Shown piece after piece: positions 1 through 8,200 of a stretch of DNA of 12,617 bases (its first letter is position 1; each line of letters begins with the position of its first letter). The translations under genes and the position numbers were made by a program. Below the pieces are notes generated by a model that was given only the letters and a program-made list of their open reading frames with translations, made no database searches and was not told the DNA's origin. Source of the stretch: Pigoraptor vietnamica (Eukaryota; Opisthokonta; Filasterea); assembly GCA_943704525.1 (NCBI GenBank), contig CALSCQ010003187.1:1-12617 (forward strand), written 5' to 3'.

Positions 1-70
<70 letters not shown>
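1..70. repeat. (TG)n microsatellite
   Basis: Almost uninterrupted TG dinucleotides run from the window edge to base 70, with one GG interruption near base 24. A T-rich stretch and a run of ten G (94-103) follow. The repeat lies inside an intron of AQR, in the sense orientation. The overlapping open frames that translate as Cys-Val repeats are products of the repeat and not genes. Alternating purine-pyrimidine DNA of this kind can adopt the Z form. Confidence 0.95.
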
Positions 71-73
<3 letters not shown>

Positions 74-205
74 GTTTGTGCTTTTTTTTCTTTGGGGGGG
101 GGGAATACTCGCTCTGCTTGTATTGCCTTATGCACAGTTGTGGGGTTGTGACTGGGTCGAAGTGCGGGTTTCGGCCCTTGGTGCTGACATTGCGTGCGTC
201 TTTAG
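1..205 (+). other. AQR: 3' part of an AQR intron
   Basis: The stretch before the AQR exon has no homology to the protein. It ends in CTTTAG at 200-205, directly before the conserved block that begins in frame at 206. A CTGAC branch-site match lies at 184-188, with its A 18 nt before the AG end. The 5' splice site is outside the window. Besides the TG repeat and the G-run I see nothing else here. Confidence 0.85.
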
Positions 206-1474
206 GGGCGTGCGCGCGCGAGCATTGCGACGCTGTACAACTGGCGCTACAAGGCCCTCGGCGACCTCCCTCACGTGCAGCAGCGACCCGAATTTCTTGC
301 GGCGAACGCGGGCTTTGCGTACGACTTTCAGTTTGTCGATGTCGGCGACTTCAACGGCCATGGCGAAATGGCGCCCAACCCCAACTTTTTTACGAACCTC
401 GGCGAGGCCGAATACGTCGTGGCTGTGTACATGTACATGCGGCTGCTGGGGTACCCCGCCGAGCGCATCGCCCTCCTTACGACGTACAACGGGCAGAAGC
501 ACCTGCTCCGCGACGTCGTCAACGCCCGGTGCGCGGGCAACCCGCTCTTCGGCTCGCCCGCTGTCATCACGACCGTCGACCGCTACCAAGGCTCGCAGAG
601 CGACTATGTCCTTCTCTCGCTCGTCCGCACGCGCTCGGTCGGCTTCTTGCGGGACGTCAGGCGTCTGGTGGTGGCCCTCTCGCGCGCGCGCCTCGGCCTG
701 TATGCCTTTGGCCGCCGCGCCCTCTTTGAAGGCTGCCTCGAGCTGGCGCCCGCCATGCGCGTCTTCCTCGCGCGACCGACGGTGCTCCAACTCGTTCCCA
801 GCGAGACTTTCCCCACCGAGCGCCTAAACGCAGCCGCCGTCCCCGAGGGCACCGTGGTGTCTGTCGCTGACGTTGTCCAGATGGCCGATATTGTGCACCG
901 CATGGCGACTGACGCGGCCGCGGCGGTCGACGCGGCATATGCGACGATGGCCGTGGACGCGGAGGCTGGGGGTGCGCAGGAGGAGAACATCGGCGACGCG
1001 GGGACCGTGGGAGACGCAGAGAGTGCGCTCGGTGCGGAGAGCGCGCACGGTACGGACGATGTCCAGACTGCGGATGGCGCGGACGCCACCCCAATGGACG
1101 TCGATGCGACAGCACCCGCGGCCACGCAAGCGCAGGGCGAAGGTGCGCCCTTGGAGACAAGTGGCGCTGTCGCAAGTGGCGCTGTCGCCGACGTGGACAT
1201 GCGCACGACAGGCGACGAGGGGACTGTGAAACAGGCTGCGATGGCGGATTCGCATGCAACGCCCGCCAGCCGGAAGCGCCCGCGCCCGGACGACGACGAG
1301 GGTGGCGCGGGCAGCGGTGGCGCCGCTGTCGAGCTGCCGTCCCCGGACATGAAGGTGGCGGAACTGCGCCAGGCCCTCAAGCGCCGGGGTCTTCCCACGT
1401 CGGGCAACAAGTCCGACCTGCTGGAGCGGCTCACGGAGGCCGTGCGTGCCGAGGGTGCGGCAAAGGCGGAATAA
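206..1474 (+). CDS. AQR: RNA helicase Aquarius (intron-binding protein), C-terminal exon, with SAP domain
   Basis: This is the last exon (422 codons plus TAA) of Aquarius. AQR is an SF1 Upf1-like helicase that binds intron RNA upstream of the branch site in the spliceosome, as part of the pentameric intron-binding complex. In residues counted from 206, the exon starts with the family block LYNWRYK (10-16). It then shows GEAEY (66-70), LTTYNGQK (about 91-98), helicase motif [13 protein letters not shown] (123 on), and motif VI with [15 protein letters not shown] (152-166), which carries the arginine finger. After FPTER comes an Ala/Asp/Glu-rich low-complexity tail of about 165 residues, a basic nuclear-localisation-like KRPRP stretch (355-361), and a SAP domain (381-414). 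Walker motifs I and II must lie in exons outside the window. The acidic tail occurs in animal AQR, but the SAP domain is not a feature I know from it. An AATAAA overlaps the stop codon. Confidence 0.95.
   Translation, partial: GRARASIATLYNWRYKALGDLPHVQQRPEFLAANAGFAYDFQFVDVGDFNGHGEMAPNPNFFTNLGEAEYVVAVYMYMRLLGYPAERIALLTTYNGQKHLLRDVVNARCAGNPLFGSPAVITTVDRYQGSQSDYVLLSLVRTRSVGFLRDVRRLVVALSRARLGLYAFGRRALFEGCLELAPAMRVFLARPTVLQLVPSETFPTERLNAAAVPEGTVVSVADVVQMADIVHRMATDAAAAVDAAYATMAVDAEAGGAQEENIGDAGTVGDAESALGAESAHGTDDVQTADGADATPMDVDATAPAATQAQGEGAPLETSGAVASGAVADVDMRTTGDEGTVKQAAMADSHATPASRKRPRPDDDEGGAGSGGAAVELPSPDMKVAELRQALKRRGLPTSGNKSDLLERLTEAVRAEGAAKAE
1346..1447 (+). other. AQR: SAP domain at the C-terminus of Aquarius
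   Basis: The translated segment shows the SAP signature: [13 protein letters not shown], then TSG-K-DLLERL, with the leucines, the RGL turn and the SGxK loop in the expected order. SAP domains are two-helix modules that bind DNA, and sometimes RNA, in chromatin and RNA-processing proteins. The domain is in the same open frame as the helicase, with no intervening stop or splice signal, and ends about nine residues before the stop codon. An added nucleic-acid contact for AQR is inferred from the domain alone. Confidence 0.9.
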
Positions 1475-1475
1475 A
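1470..1475 (+). promoter_or_regulatory. AATAAA polyadenylation hexamer overlapping the AQR stop codon
   Basis: The canonical hexamer AATAAA contains the TAA stop (1472-1474). Cleavage 10-30 nt downstream would fall near 1485-1505, just short of the ALKBH1 stop on the other strand (1514-1512). Variant hexamers also overlap two other stop codons here: AGTAAA for PRPF4 (minus strand) and AATAGA for UBE4. The role is inferred from the motif and its position. Confidence 0.55.
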
Positions 1476-1511
1476 CGGCGCGTGGCCGTGACAAATGCAT
1501 CACACCTCGCC

Positions 1512-3121
1512 CTAGTCCACAGCCTTTGAAAAGTGGCCGTTGAACGTCACCTGCCGCACGTTTGCGTTGATGCGCGCGCGCGAAATGTACCGCGCAAACG
1601 GAGCCCACGCAGCATCCGCAGCGTCCTCGCTGAGACAGGGCGGCAACTGCCCGTCCACAATGCGTGGGACCCCTGACACGGCGAATGTAAGCGTTGCTGG
1701 CCACGCATTCTTGCGATGTGTGTGTGCGTGTGTGTCGGTGTGACGCGGGCACAGAGAATAATCGCACCGTGGTAACAGAGGCGCGCGTGGCCTGACATGA
1801 CGACGACATCGCCGCTGCGCACGACCATCGCCAGAGGGAGATCGTCGCGCTCGTGGCCACCGATGAGGAACACGGCCGCATTGCCGAAGCTGCGGCGGCG
1901 CGGGAGTGTCAGCAACTGACGCCAGCACACGGCACGCTCGCGACAGACTGCGCCAGACTCACCTTACGGACACAAGGGGCGCCTCGCGGTTGGGCTCGGA
2001 GTGGTCCGTGTGTCCCCTGCGGCAGTCGTACTCAGGCGGCGTGCACAGTAACGCCCGGGGTCGGCTCTCGACGGCAATACAGCGCACAGAGCCTTTGCGC
2101 CGTCACGGCCCGTCCCTTAAGACCGACAACATCCCACACACACACACACACATACCAAAGGAAAGATACAAAGAAAGAAAAGGCCGCATTCCCTCACCCC
2201 ATGTGGGAGCCAAGCGCGTAGAAGTTGACAATCGCCGCCTCCGCCTCAAACTCTGCGTGGCCAAGGGCGCGCACCACGTGGCGTGCGAGCGCGGCGAGGC
2301 CCGTCGGAAAGGGACCCCTGTCGTCCTCGCGGTACGTCTTGGCGGTCCAGTCGTAGTGGAAGCCCAGCGTGACCCACCGCAGGCGCTCCAGGGCAGTGCG
2401 CGCTCGGTGGGGACCAGCGGACTCTTCCTGCAGCGGCTCTTTGTCACGCACGCGCAGAGCCCATGCACGCACACACACACGCACTTCAGGCACAAACGAA
2501 GGGCCCTCAACGCATGCACATATGCAATGTCCCGAAATATACTGACGTGGGCGCCACACGCATGCCGTCGCAATGGCAAGAGACTCGCCACACACAGGCA
2601 CTCGAGGCAGACACGGCAGGCCACACAAGTCAACGCCACACAGGCACTCGAGGCAGACACAGGGCCATGGTAGGCAGCTCACGCACCGGCATCTCCGCCA
2701 CGGCGCGCTCCCAGAAGCGCTCATCGAGTGGCACGTGGCTGCGCGCAATGCCAGCGCGTGTATATTCGCAGAGACACCGACGCACCCACTCGCGCTGCTC
2801 GGCGCCGTCGAACGGATTCGCCACAAACACAAGTCCTGAGGGCAAACGCGGCCATCAGCAACACCGGCCACGCACGCGAAAGCCGCAGACCTCACCTGGC
2901 ACGGCACGCACGGCGTACGCACGCCACTCGCGCGGGGGCAGCGCAAGGCATGCGTCGGCGTCCGCGTGCGCCGTCACGTGGCCGAGGGGGATGCGCGTCA
3001 CGCGGGGGTCGCTCTCTATCTCCGGCCCAGCAAAGTCCAGAGCCCCCGCCGCGCCGCACGCCCGGTGCTGGCGGAACGCGCGCGCGAAGGCGGGCAACGC
3101 GGCGGTGTCTGCGTCGCCCAT
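1512..3121 (-). CDS. ALKBH1: ALKBH1-type 2-oxoglutarate/Fe(II) dioxygenase (AlkB homolog 1)
   Basis: Six exons on the minus strand: 3121-2896, 2835-2687, 2427-2198, 2016-1963, 1889-1768, 1672-1512 (313 aa). Family members oxidatively demethylate nucleic acids, notably tRNA m1A, m5C and DNA 6mA. N-terminal blocks WRAY and VFVANPF (about 66-84) and [15 protein letters not shown] match ALKBH1 rather than other AlkB paralogs. Fe ligands are H204 and D206 in GGHTDH and H260 in CYHG. The 2-oxoglutarate-binding RxNxxxR is R294-IN-R300. The catalytic set is complete. Length is shorter than the human 389 aa, mostly at the C-terminus, which ends soon after VRQV. The start is the first ATG in frame (3121), with the conserved N-terminal RAF-hydrophobic region just after. 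At intron 2 an alternative pair (exon end 2683, exon start 2438) would add five residues; the chosen pair fits the GCAG and branch-site pattern better. Confidence 0.93.
1717..1734. repeat. TG-rich microsatellite in ALKBH1 intron 5
   Basis: A short run of TG with one CG interruption lies on the plus strand inside intron 5 (1673-1767). In the sense orientation of ALKBH1 it reads CA, the opposite of the other dinucleotide runs in this window, which read TG in their gene's sense strand. Confidence 0.85.
2135..2152. repeat. (CA)9 microsatellite in ALKBH1 intron 3
   Basis: A perfect CA run on the plus strand, TG in the ALKBH1 sense strand, within the 181-nt intron 3 (2017-2197). A purine-rich AAAG stretch follows it on the plus strand (about 2157-2181), which is a pyrimidine-rich stretch shortly after the donor in the sense strand. 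Confidence 0.9.
2466..2484. repeat. CA-rich microsatellite in ALKBH1 intron 2
   Basis: An interrupted CA run on the plus strand (TG in sense), near the 3' end of intron 2 (2428-2686). It sits about 40-55 nt upstream of the acceptor in the sense direction, close to the likely GTGAC branch site (A at 2444). Confidence 0.8.
2591..2660. repeat. 46-bp tandem repeat, about 1.5 copies, in ALKBH1 intron 2
   Basis: An identical 24-base segment containing GGCACTCGAGGCAGACAC occurs at 2591-2614 and again at 2637-2660, a period of 46 bases. Both copies lie within intron 2. Each contains a CTCGAG palindrome. This explains why intron 2, at 259 nt, is the longest of this gene. Confidence 0.9.
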
Positions 3122-3277
3122 GTCGGTCGGCTGCTGTGCGCTGTGTCTGGCTGCAGACTTTTGTTTCGCACGTGGACTGCAAATTCAATCCGCGCTGATT
3201 GGGTGCTCTGTGCGTGCTGGGTAACAGTCACCGTGACCAGTGCGACGCGGCGCTGTTGATAAGCACACGGCTGCTCT
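3122..3277 (-). promoter_or_regulatory. ALKBH1 promoter and PRPF4 3' flank
   Basis: These 156 bases between the PRPF4 stop and the ALKBH1 start must hold both the PRPF4 3' end and the ALKBH1 promoter. On the minus strand there is a full CCAATCAG box (3202-3195), 74 bases before the start codon. There is also a CACGTG E-box (3174-3169) and an 11-base perfect palindrome GTCACSGTGAC (3227-3237). I see no TATA box. CCAATCA is the preferred NF-Y core, but binding is inferred. AGTAAA overlaps the PRPF4 stop. Confidence 0.55.
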
Positions 3278-4795
3278 TTACTCGGGCGTCCACAGCTTGA
3301 ACGTGCGATCGTACGACGCCGTCGCCACCAGCCGCCCGTCTGCGCTCATGTCCACGCACATCACCTTGCTCTCGTGGCCAGCGAGCGTCCGCAGCGCCGC
3401 CCACCCGGGGTGCGTCCACAGCCGCGCAACGTTGTCGTAACCGGCCGTCGCGAGGCAGTGCCCGCCCCCCTCGCCAGGCTGGAAGCGCACAAACGACACG
3501 AGGCTCGTGTGCGCGCCGATCGTGTACGCCGCCGCCCGTTTCCGCACGTCCCAGATGCGCACAGAGTGGTCTTCGCTGCCCGTCGCCACGCGGAACCCCT
3601 CGGGCGCAAAGTCAAGCGCGTACACCGACTTGACGTGCCCCGCGAGCAGCATGACGCAGCGCCCCGTGCGCAGGTCCCACAGACGACCGACCGCGTCGAG
3701 ACCGCCCGTGGCCACCAGCGACCCGTCGCACTGGAAGGCGATCGCGTGCACCGACCGCGAGTGGCCCTCCTGCACGAGCAGCTCCTGCCGCGTCTCCGCG
3801 TCGAATAGCCGCCACGTCTTGTCGTAGCACGCGGTGCCAAAGTAGCGCCCCGTCGGATGGAACGCCACGCGGGCCACGCGCGCGTTCCCGTGCACGGCGG
3901 GCTCCAGGCGCGCGATGGGCGTCTCCCCCACGAGGTCCCACATGCACACGGAGCCGTCTGCCGCGCACGACAGCATGTTGAGCGCCGAGGGGTCCTGGTC
4001 GACGCACGCGCGCGGGTGGAACACAATCGCGCCAACGCGCTCGCTGTGACCCCGCAGCGCGCGCACGGGGCGACAGTCCGGCACCGTCCACAGCTTGCAG
4101 AGGCCGCTCCACGACGCCGTCGCGAGGAGGCGCCCGTCCGGCGACAGCGCACAGTGCGACAGCGGGCGCTCGTCTCCAATCTGGCTCGCAATGTTCGTCG
4201 CCGTCCGCAGCTGTCGGTGCAGCTCTGCCGTCGCCGCGAGCTTCGCAGGGTCGTGGTGCGCCCGCGCCACACGCGCCGCGCGCAGCCGTTCACGCGCGCG
4301 AACCACCGAGGCCTCCGCCACCCACGCCCGCGCGTCCCGCAGCGCCGCCGGGCCCTCGTGGTACCACACCACCGCCGACTTGGCGGACGAGGGCGCCGCC
4401 GCACGCGAAGCCTCGGCCATAGGTTCGTCGCGGGCATCGGCGCCCTCCCGAAGGCTCATAATCTCGCGCAGGCGGTTGCGGCGCTCCGCCGGCCCTTCGC
4501 CAAAGAGCGTCACGGGCTCCCCGTACTCGCGCAGCCGCAGCTTCACGGCCGCAGGGTCTGTCGGGACGGCCATCGTGCGCGCGCGCCGCCGCCGCTCAAA
4601 ATCCGCAAGCACCTCGTCGTGCTCGGCGGCGGCGCGCTTGCTGCCCTCGGAGGGCGCCATAAGCTCACCGCCACCCACATTGATGTTCCCTGCGCGGCGA
4701 CCGGCGTCCACTGCCGCCGCAATCGCCTGCGCGGTGGGGAGGCTCGGGGCGACTTCGGAGCGCGGGCGCTTGGCGGGGGGCTCGCCGTCCGCCAT
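3278..4795 (-). CDS. PRPF4: U4/U6 small nuclear ribonucleoprotein PRP4 (WD40)
   Basis: An intronless 505-aa protein, close to the human 521-522 aa. PRP4 binds PRP3 and the U4/U6 duplex in the tri-snRNP and is needed for spliceosome assembly in the nucleus. An N-terminal basic stretch AKRPR (8-12) may be a nuclear signal. The PRP4-type helical region includes LADFERRRRAR (63-73) and the splicing-factor motif GEPVTLFGEGPAERRNRLR (about 92-110), which are diagnostic. WYHEGP (144-149) and QIGDERPLSHC (205-215) follow, then seven WD40 repeats to the end, including ATASWSGLCKLW, GGLDAVGRLWDLRTGRC and TASYDRTFKLW. The frame stays open for 90 codons upstream, but the ATG at 4795 has A at -3 and G at +4 and matches the family N-terminus, so the extension is not used. 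It lies head-to-tail with ALKBH1 and divergent from UBE4. Confidence 0.98.
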   Translation of the reverse strand: MADGEPPAKRPRSEVAPSLPTAQAIAAAVDAGRRAGNINVGGGELMAPSEGSKRAAAEHDEVLADFERRRRARTMAVPTDPAAVKLRLREYGEPVTLFGEGPAERRNRLREIMSLREGADARDEPMAEASRAAAPSSAKSAVVWYHEGPAALRDARAWVAEASVVRARERLRAARVARAHHDPAKLAATAELHRQLRTATNIASQIGDERPLSHCALSPDGRLLATASWSGLCKLWTVPDCRPVRALRGHSERVGAIVFHPRACVDQDPSALNMLSCAADGSVCMWDLVGETPIARLEPAVHGNARVARVAFHPTGRYFGTACYDKTWRLFDAETRQELLVQEGHSRSVHAIAFQCDGSLVATGGLDAVGRLWDLRTGRCVMLLAGHVKSVYALDFAPEGFRVATGSEDHSVRIWDVRKRAAAYTIGAHTSLVSFVRFQPGEGGGHCLATAGYDNVARLWTHPGWAALRTLAGHESKVMCVDMSADGRLVATASYDRTFKLWTPE

Positions 4796-5250
4796 CGTGC
4801 GGAGGGCGGGGGGGCGGCAGGCGCGGCGGGAAAGGAGCAATCGAATGGGCGCAGCAGTGGAGGAATGCGCAGACAGGGAAGCAGGCGGGGCAACAGCTGC
4901 GTGTGGGCGAAAGGGGGCGCGTGCGTCGTGTTTGCTGCGCGTCTGCCGCGTCGGTTTGAAGTTTGAAGGCGCGTGTGGCGAGTGTACGTCAGTGCCCGGC
5001 GTGACGTCACTCGCCAGCTGTTTCACGCTGACGCCCAATGGATGGACTGTTCCACTGGCGAACACTTAACACGCCCGTCACACGCAAGGCCCTCCCGCCG
5101 CGCTCTCTGACAAGAACTCCTTGCGCCTCCTTCCCTCTCGCTCTTCGCACACGCGCACTCTATTCAGCCCCACTGAGCAAACTGCCCCTGGTGCTTGCAT
5201 CTGACGCAACGTCACCTCCCCCGCCGCGCTGTGGCGCCGCAGCCGCGAGA
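4796..5250. promoter_or_regulatory. Divergent PRPF4/UBE4 promoter region
   Basis: These 455 bases between two start codons pointing apart hold both 5' UTRs and both promoters. Visible sites are a perfect CRE palindrome TGACGTCA (5002-5009), a second CGTCA half site about ten bases away (4987-4991), and a CCAAT box (5035-5039). A tandem TTTGAAG pair lies at 4955-4968. The CRE/CCAAT cluster lies about 205-240 bases from both start codons, so it could serve either gene. No TATA box is evident. Open frames crossing this region on both strands look like shadows of high GC. Confidence 0.65.
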
Positions 5251-8200
5251 ATGAGCTCGCCAAGCGACGTGGACAAGGTGCCCCGTGCTTGCGGGCTTTG
5301 TGCGTGCGCGTGTCCGCTGTCTCTGCGTCCTGGCGCGGCACTCGCACGCCGTCAGTCGGTGTCATGCCGTCCGTTGAACCGTCAGCAAGCGCCCTCTGTC
5401 GTGTTGGCCTCGCCTTTAATACGCAGTGCCCTGCTCTTTCACCTGTGGACCCTTGCCTAATGTCTCATGCCCGTGCCTTTGAACCGTCAGCAAGCGCCCT
5501 CTGTCGTGTTGGCCTCGTCCTTCCTGCGCAATGCCCTGCTCCTCTTGCATGTGACGCTTGCCTAATGCCTCTCGCCTCGGCCTTGCAGATCCGCGAGAAG
5601 CGCCTCAACAAGCTGGCGCGCCTCGGCCCCGCACCCAGCGAAGTCCCGCGCGCGGCATCGCCCGAGCAGCCACCCGCCCCGCGCTCAGCGTCCGCGTCGC
5701 CTCTTCCCACGGCCGCTCGTGTGCTGTCCCCGCAGCAGTCGCGCGACGGGCCTATGCCAATGGAGATGGACGTGGGTTGTGCTGTGCGTGATGTGGTGTG
5801 GGTGTGTGACGCGCGCGTGCGGGTGCGTGCGTGTGGTGTGGGTATGCCTTTATCCTGCGGGATGGCTGTGCGTGTATTGCTGTGAGTTTAGTGCTCACGG
5901 AGCGTGCGCGTGCAGCCGCCCACACCAGAACGGGCGGTGAACGTTTCCGGCGCCGAGCATGACGCGATCTGCAGGATATTCCGCGTGGCCGTGCGGGTGG
6001 GTGTGTGCGTGCCTGTTTAATTCGGCGCTGTAACGAGCGCTGTGTGCGCAATTGTGGGCTTGTCTACACTGTCGAAGGGGCACTTATGGCCACTGGGAGC
6101 AGGACGGCGACGCGGGCGAAGATAGAGTGTTCCTGGCGCCAATCGCTGCCGAGCTGGCGGCGGATACCGGTGGGCGATTGTGTGGTGTGCTGGGTATCAT
6201 TGCTATCCCTTGGCCGTATGACGGCTGTCCACGCGTCGCTCTCTCTCGCTGCCACGCTTCCTCACACGCGTCGCTTTGATGCCGCTCCTCTCGCCGATCT
6301 GATATCGTCTTGCGCTTGCAGGCCTTCGGGAGCCACTGCTGGGCGCGGCACATGCGGAGCGTGTACTCGTGGCGCGTCTTCAGTGTGCGCCGGCGCTGCG
6401 GCCGTCCGCCTTCGCCTATCTCACGGGATGCTTCCAGCGGACCTTTGAGGTCGTGCGAGGGGCGCGGAAGGTGAGCCCGATTTCAGAGCGACGCACACGC
6501 GTGCGCGCACGCTCTCGCGGTCGAAGTGAACCTTTGCTCCGCATCAATTCGCCGCTGACCAGCGACTGTCGCAGCCGCTGGTGGACGCGCTTGCGCCGCA
6601 CCTGCAGCACATCCGGGCCGTCATCGCATCGTACGCCGGCCTTGTGCTCATATCGCCCGGCTTGTTCCCGCTGCATCCGAGGTATGGTGACGCTGGTGCC
6701 GCTCGCTCGCTCTCTGCCTCCCTGCAGCGTGCTCTTGTTGACGGCATGCAAGGCCTTCCGCGGTTTCGGATGTGCATTGACCTGAGTTTGCTGCTTTGGC
6801 CTCGCGACCACAGCCCCCCGTCGTCGCCCCTCCTTGCCGGTCTGCTGGCCGGGCCAGATGCCCCGGATGCGGTGCCACCCCCGCTCGTGGAGGCACTCGC
6901 CGTCCGCTTTGAGGGGCGGTTGGCGGCCGTATTTGGGCCGGCGCTGGCGGGTTTCAGTGCCGAAATGGCGCGGAAGCCCTTTGGCCCGGAGGCACTCGCG
7001 ACGCTGGGCGTGCTCTCGGAGCTCAGCGCCTTGAAGCAGCTGTGCACCGCAATGTGCACGCACCCCGCGTGGATGCCGCGTGCGGACATGACGACAGGAC
7101 GAGAGCTTGAGCTGACGACGCTCTTGGGGCCCTTCTTCAGTATCTCTGTGTTTCCTGAAGACGCGCCCGCCACTGCCGAGCAACTCTACGGCACGCCGTC
7201 GCGAAGGACGCAGACGGACGTCGACGCCACGAACGCCAGCGTACGTAACGTCGTTCGGACGTCGCAGCGACTGCAGTTCAACTTGGTCAAGGCCTTGCTT
7301 AAGGCTGGTGCCAACGAGCGCTCCGAGACGCTGCGCCTGATCGCCGCTATTGTGACGGCGAATCGCAAGCGCGCGCAAATGCGGGCGAATTTCCTGATTG
7401 CGTCGACCGACGGCTTCCTGGCGAACTGGGGCGCCGTGCTTCTTGCGCTGTGCGACCCTTTTGTCGATGTCACGGGCACACAGGTACGCCTCGCTGCGGC
7501 CGCTGCTCGGATGGCTCTGTACTTACCTGTAATCCCCCCCCCCCCCCCCCCCAACCTCGCAGATGTCGAAAATCGACGCGTGCTATCTCCTCCATCCCCA
7601 GGCTCGCATCAGCGTCGCCGACGAAACAAAGCTGGCGGCAACGTCCGAGGAGGTCGGCCGTTGGGTGGACGAGCGCAATTTGGCGCGAACGCAGTCTTTC
7701 CTCGCGCGTCTTCCGCAGGCGAAGATACAGGAGGCGGCGGTGGTGGCGCCCGCGGGTGCGTGGTCGTTTGGCCGCCGGCCTCATTCTTTGCTGTTTCGCT
7801 GAATTTGTCTGGTTGCAATCGCTCACAACGATGCGTTCCGCGTCTTTTTTTGTGTCTCAGGTGCGCCGAACTTTGTGACCGAGTGCTTCTTCCTCACGAT
7901 GGCCCTGTTGCATATTGGGCCCACGCGCACGTGCGGGCGCCTTTTCGCGGTGCTGAAGGAGATGCGCACCATGCACAATCAGATCCGCGACTTGGAGCGC
8001 AAGAAGGTCGCGTGGATGGTGGTGGGTTTTGAGGCGGCTCCAGCTGTAGAGTTGCTCTTGCGCGTGTGATGTGTGCCTCTAATCAGCGCTTGGACGCATG
8101 CCTTCCGTTTTCTCCCGCCGCGGCGTGCGCTCATGACTCGGGTGTTTGCGCAGACACCTCAGGCCGCTGAGAACGAGGCGAAGCTGGAAAAGCTGAAGGT

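Noticed and set aside
4-827. Two long plus-strand ORFs starting in the TG repeat (Cys-Val repeats)
   Set aside because: They are translations of the microsatellite running into the wrong frames of AQR; the AQR frame alone matches a known family.
604-1881. 425-codon minus-strand ORF antisense to AQR
   Set aside because: Low-complexity Ser/Ala/Arg composition typical of GC-rich antisense shadows; it crosses the ALKBH1 terminal exon and intron 5 in the wrong frame.
206-4795. AQR, ALKBH1 and PRPF4 as a functional RNA-processing cluster
   Set aside because: The genes are in mixed orientations with separate promoters; two are spliceosomal, but five neighbours are too few to distinguish this from chance.
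4796-5065. 90-codon N-terminal extension of PRPF4
   Set aside because: The frame is open but does not resemble the family, and the ATG at 4795 has a strong initiation context and the right length.
3857-5069. Long plus-strand ORFs antisense to PRPF4
   Set aside because: Arg/Ala/Pro-rich shadows opposite a well-conserved WD40 gene; no recognisable domain.
5374-5583. CRISPR-like or mobile-element repeat
   Set aside because: Only two long, directly adjacent copies within a eukaryotic intron, with no spacers, inverted ends or coding content; a simple tandem duplication explains it.
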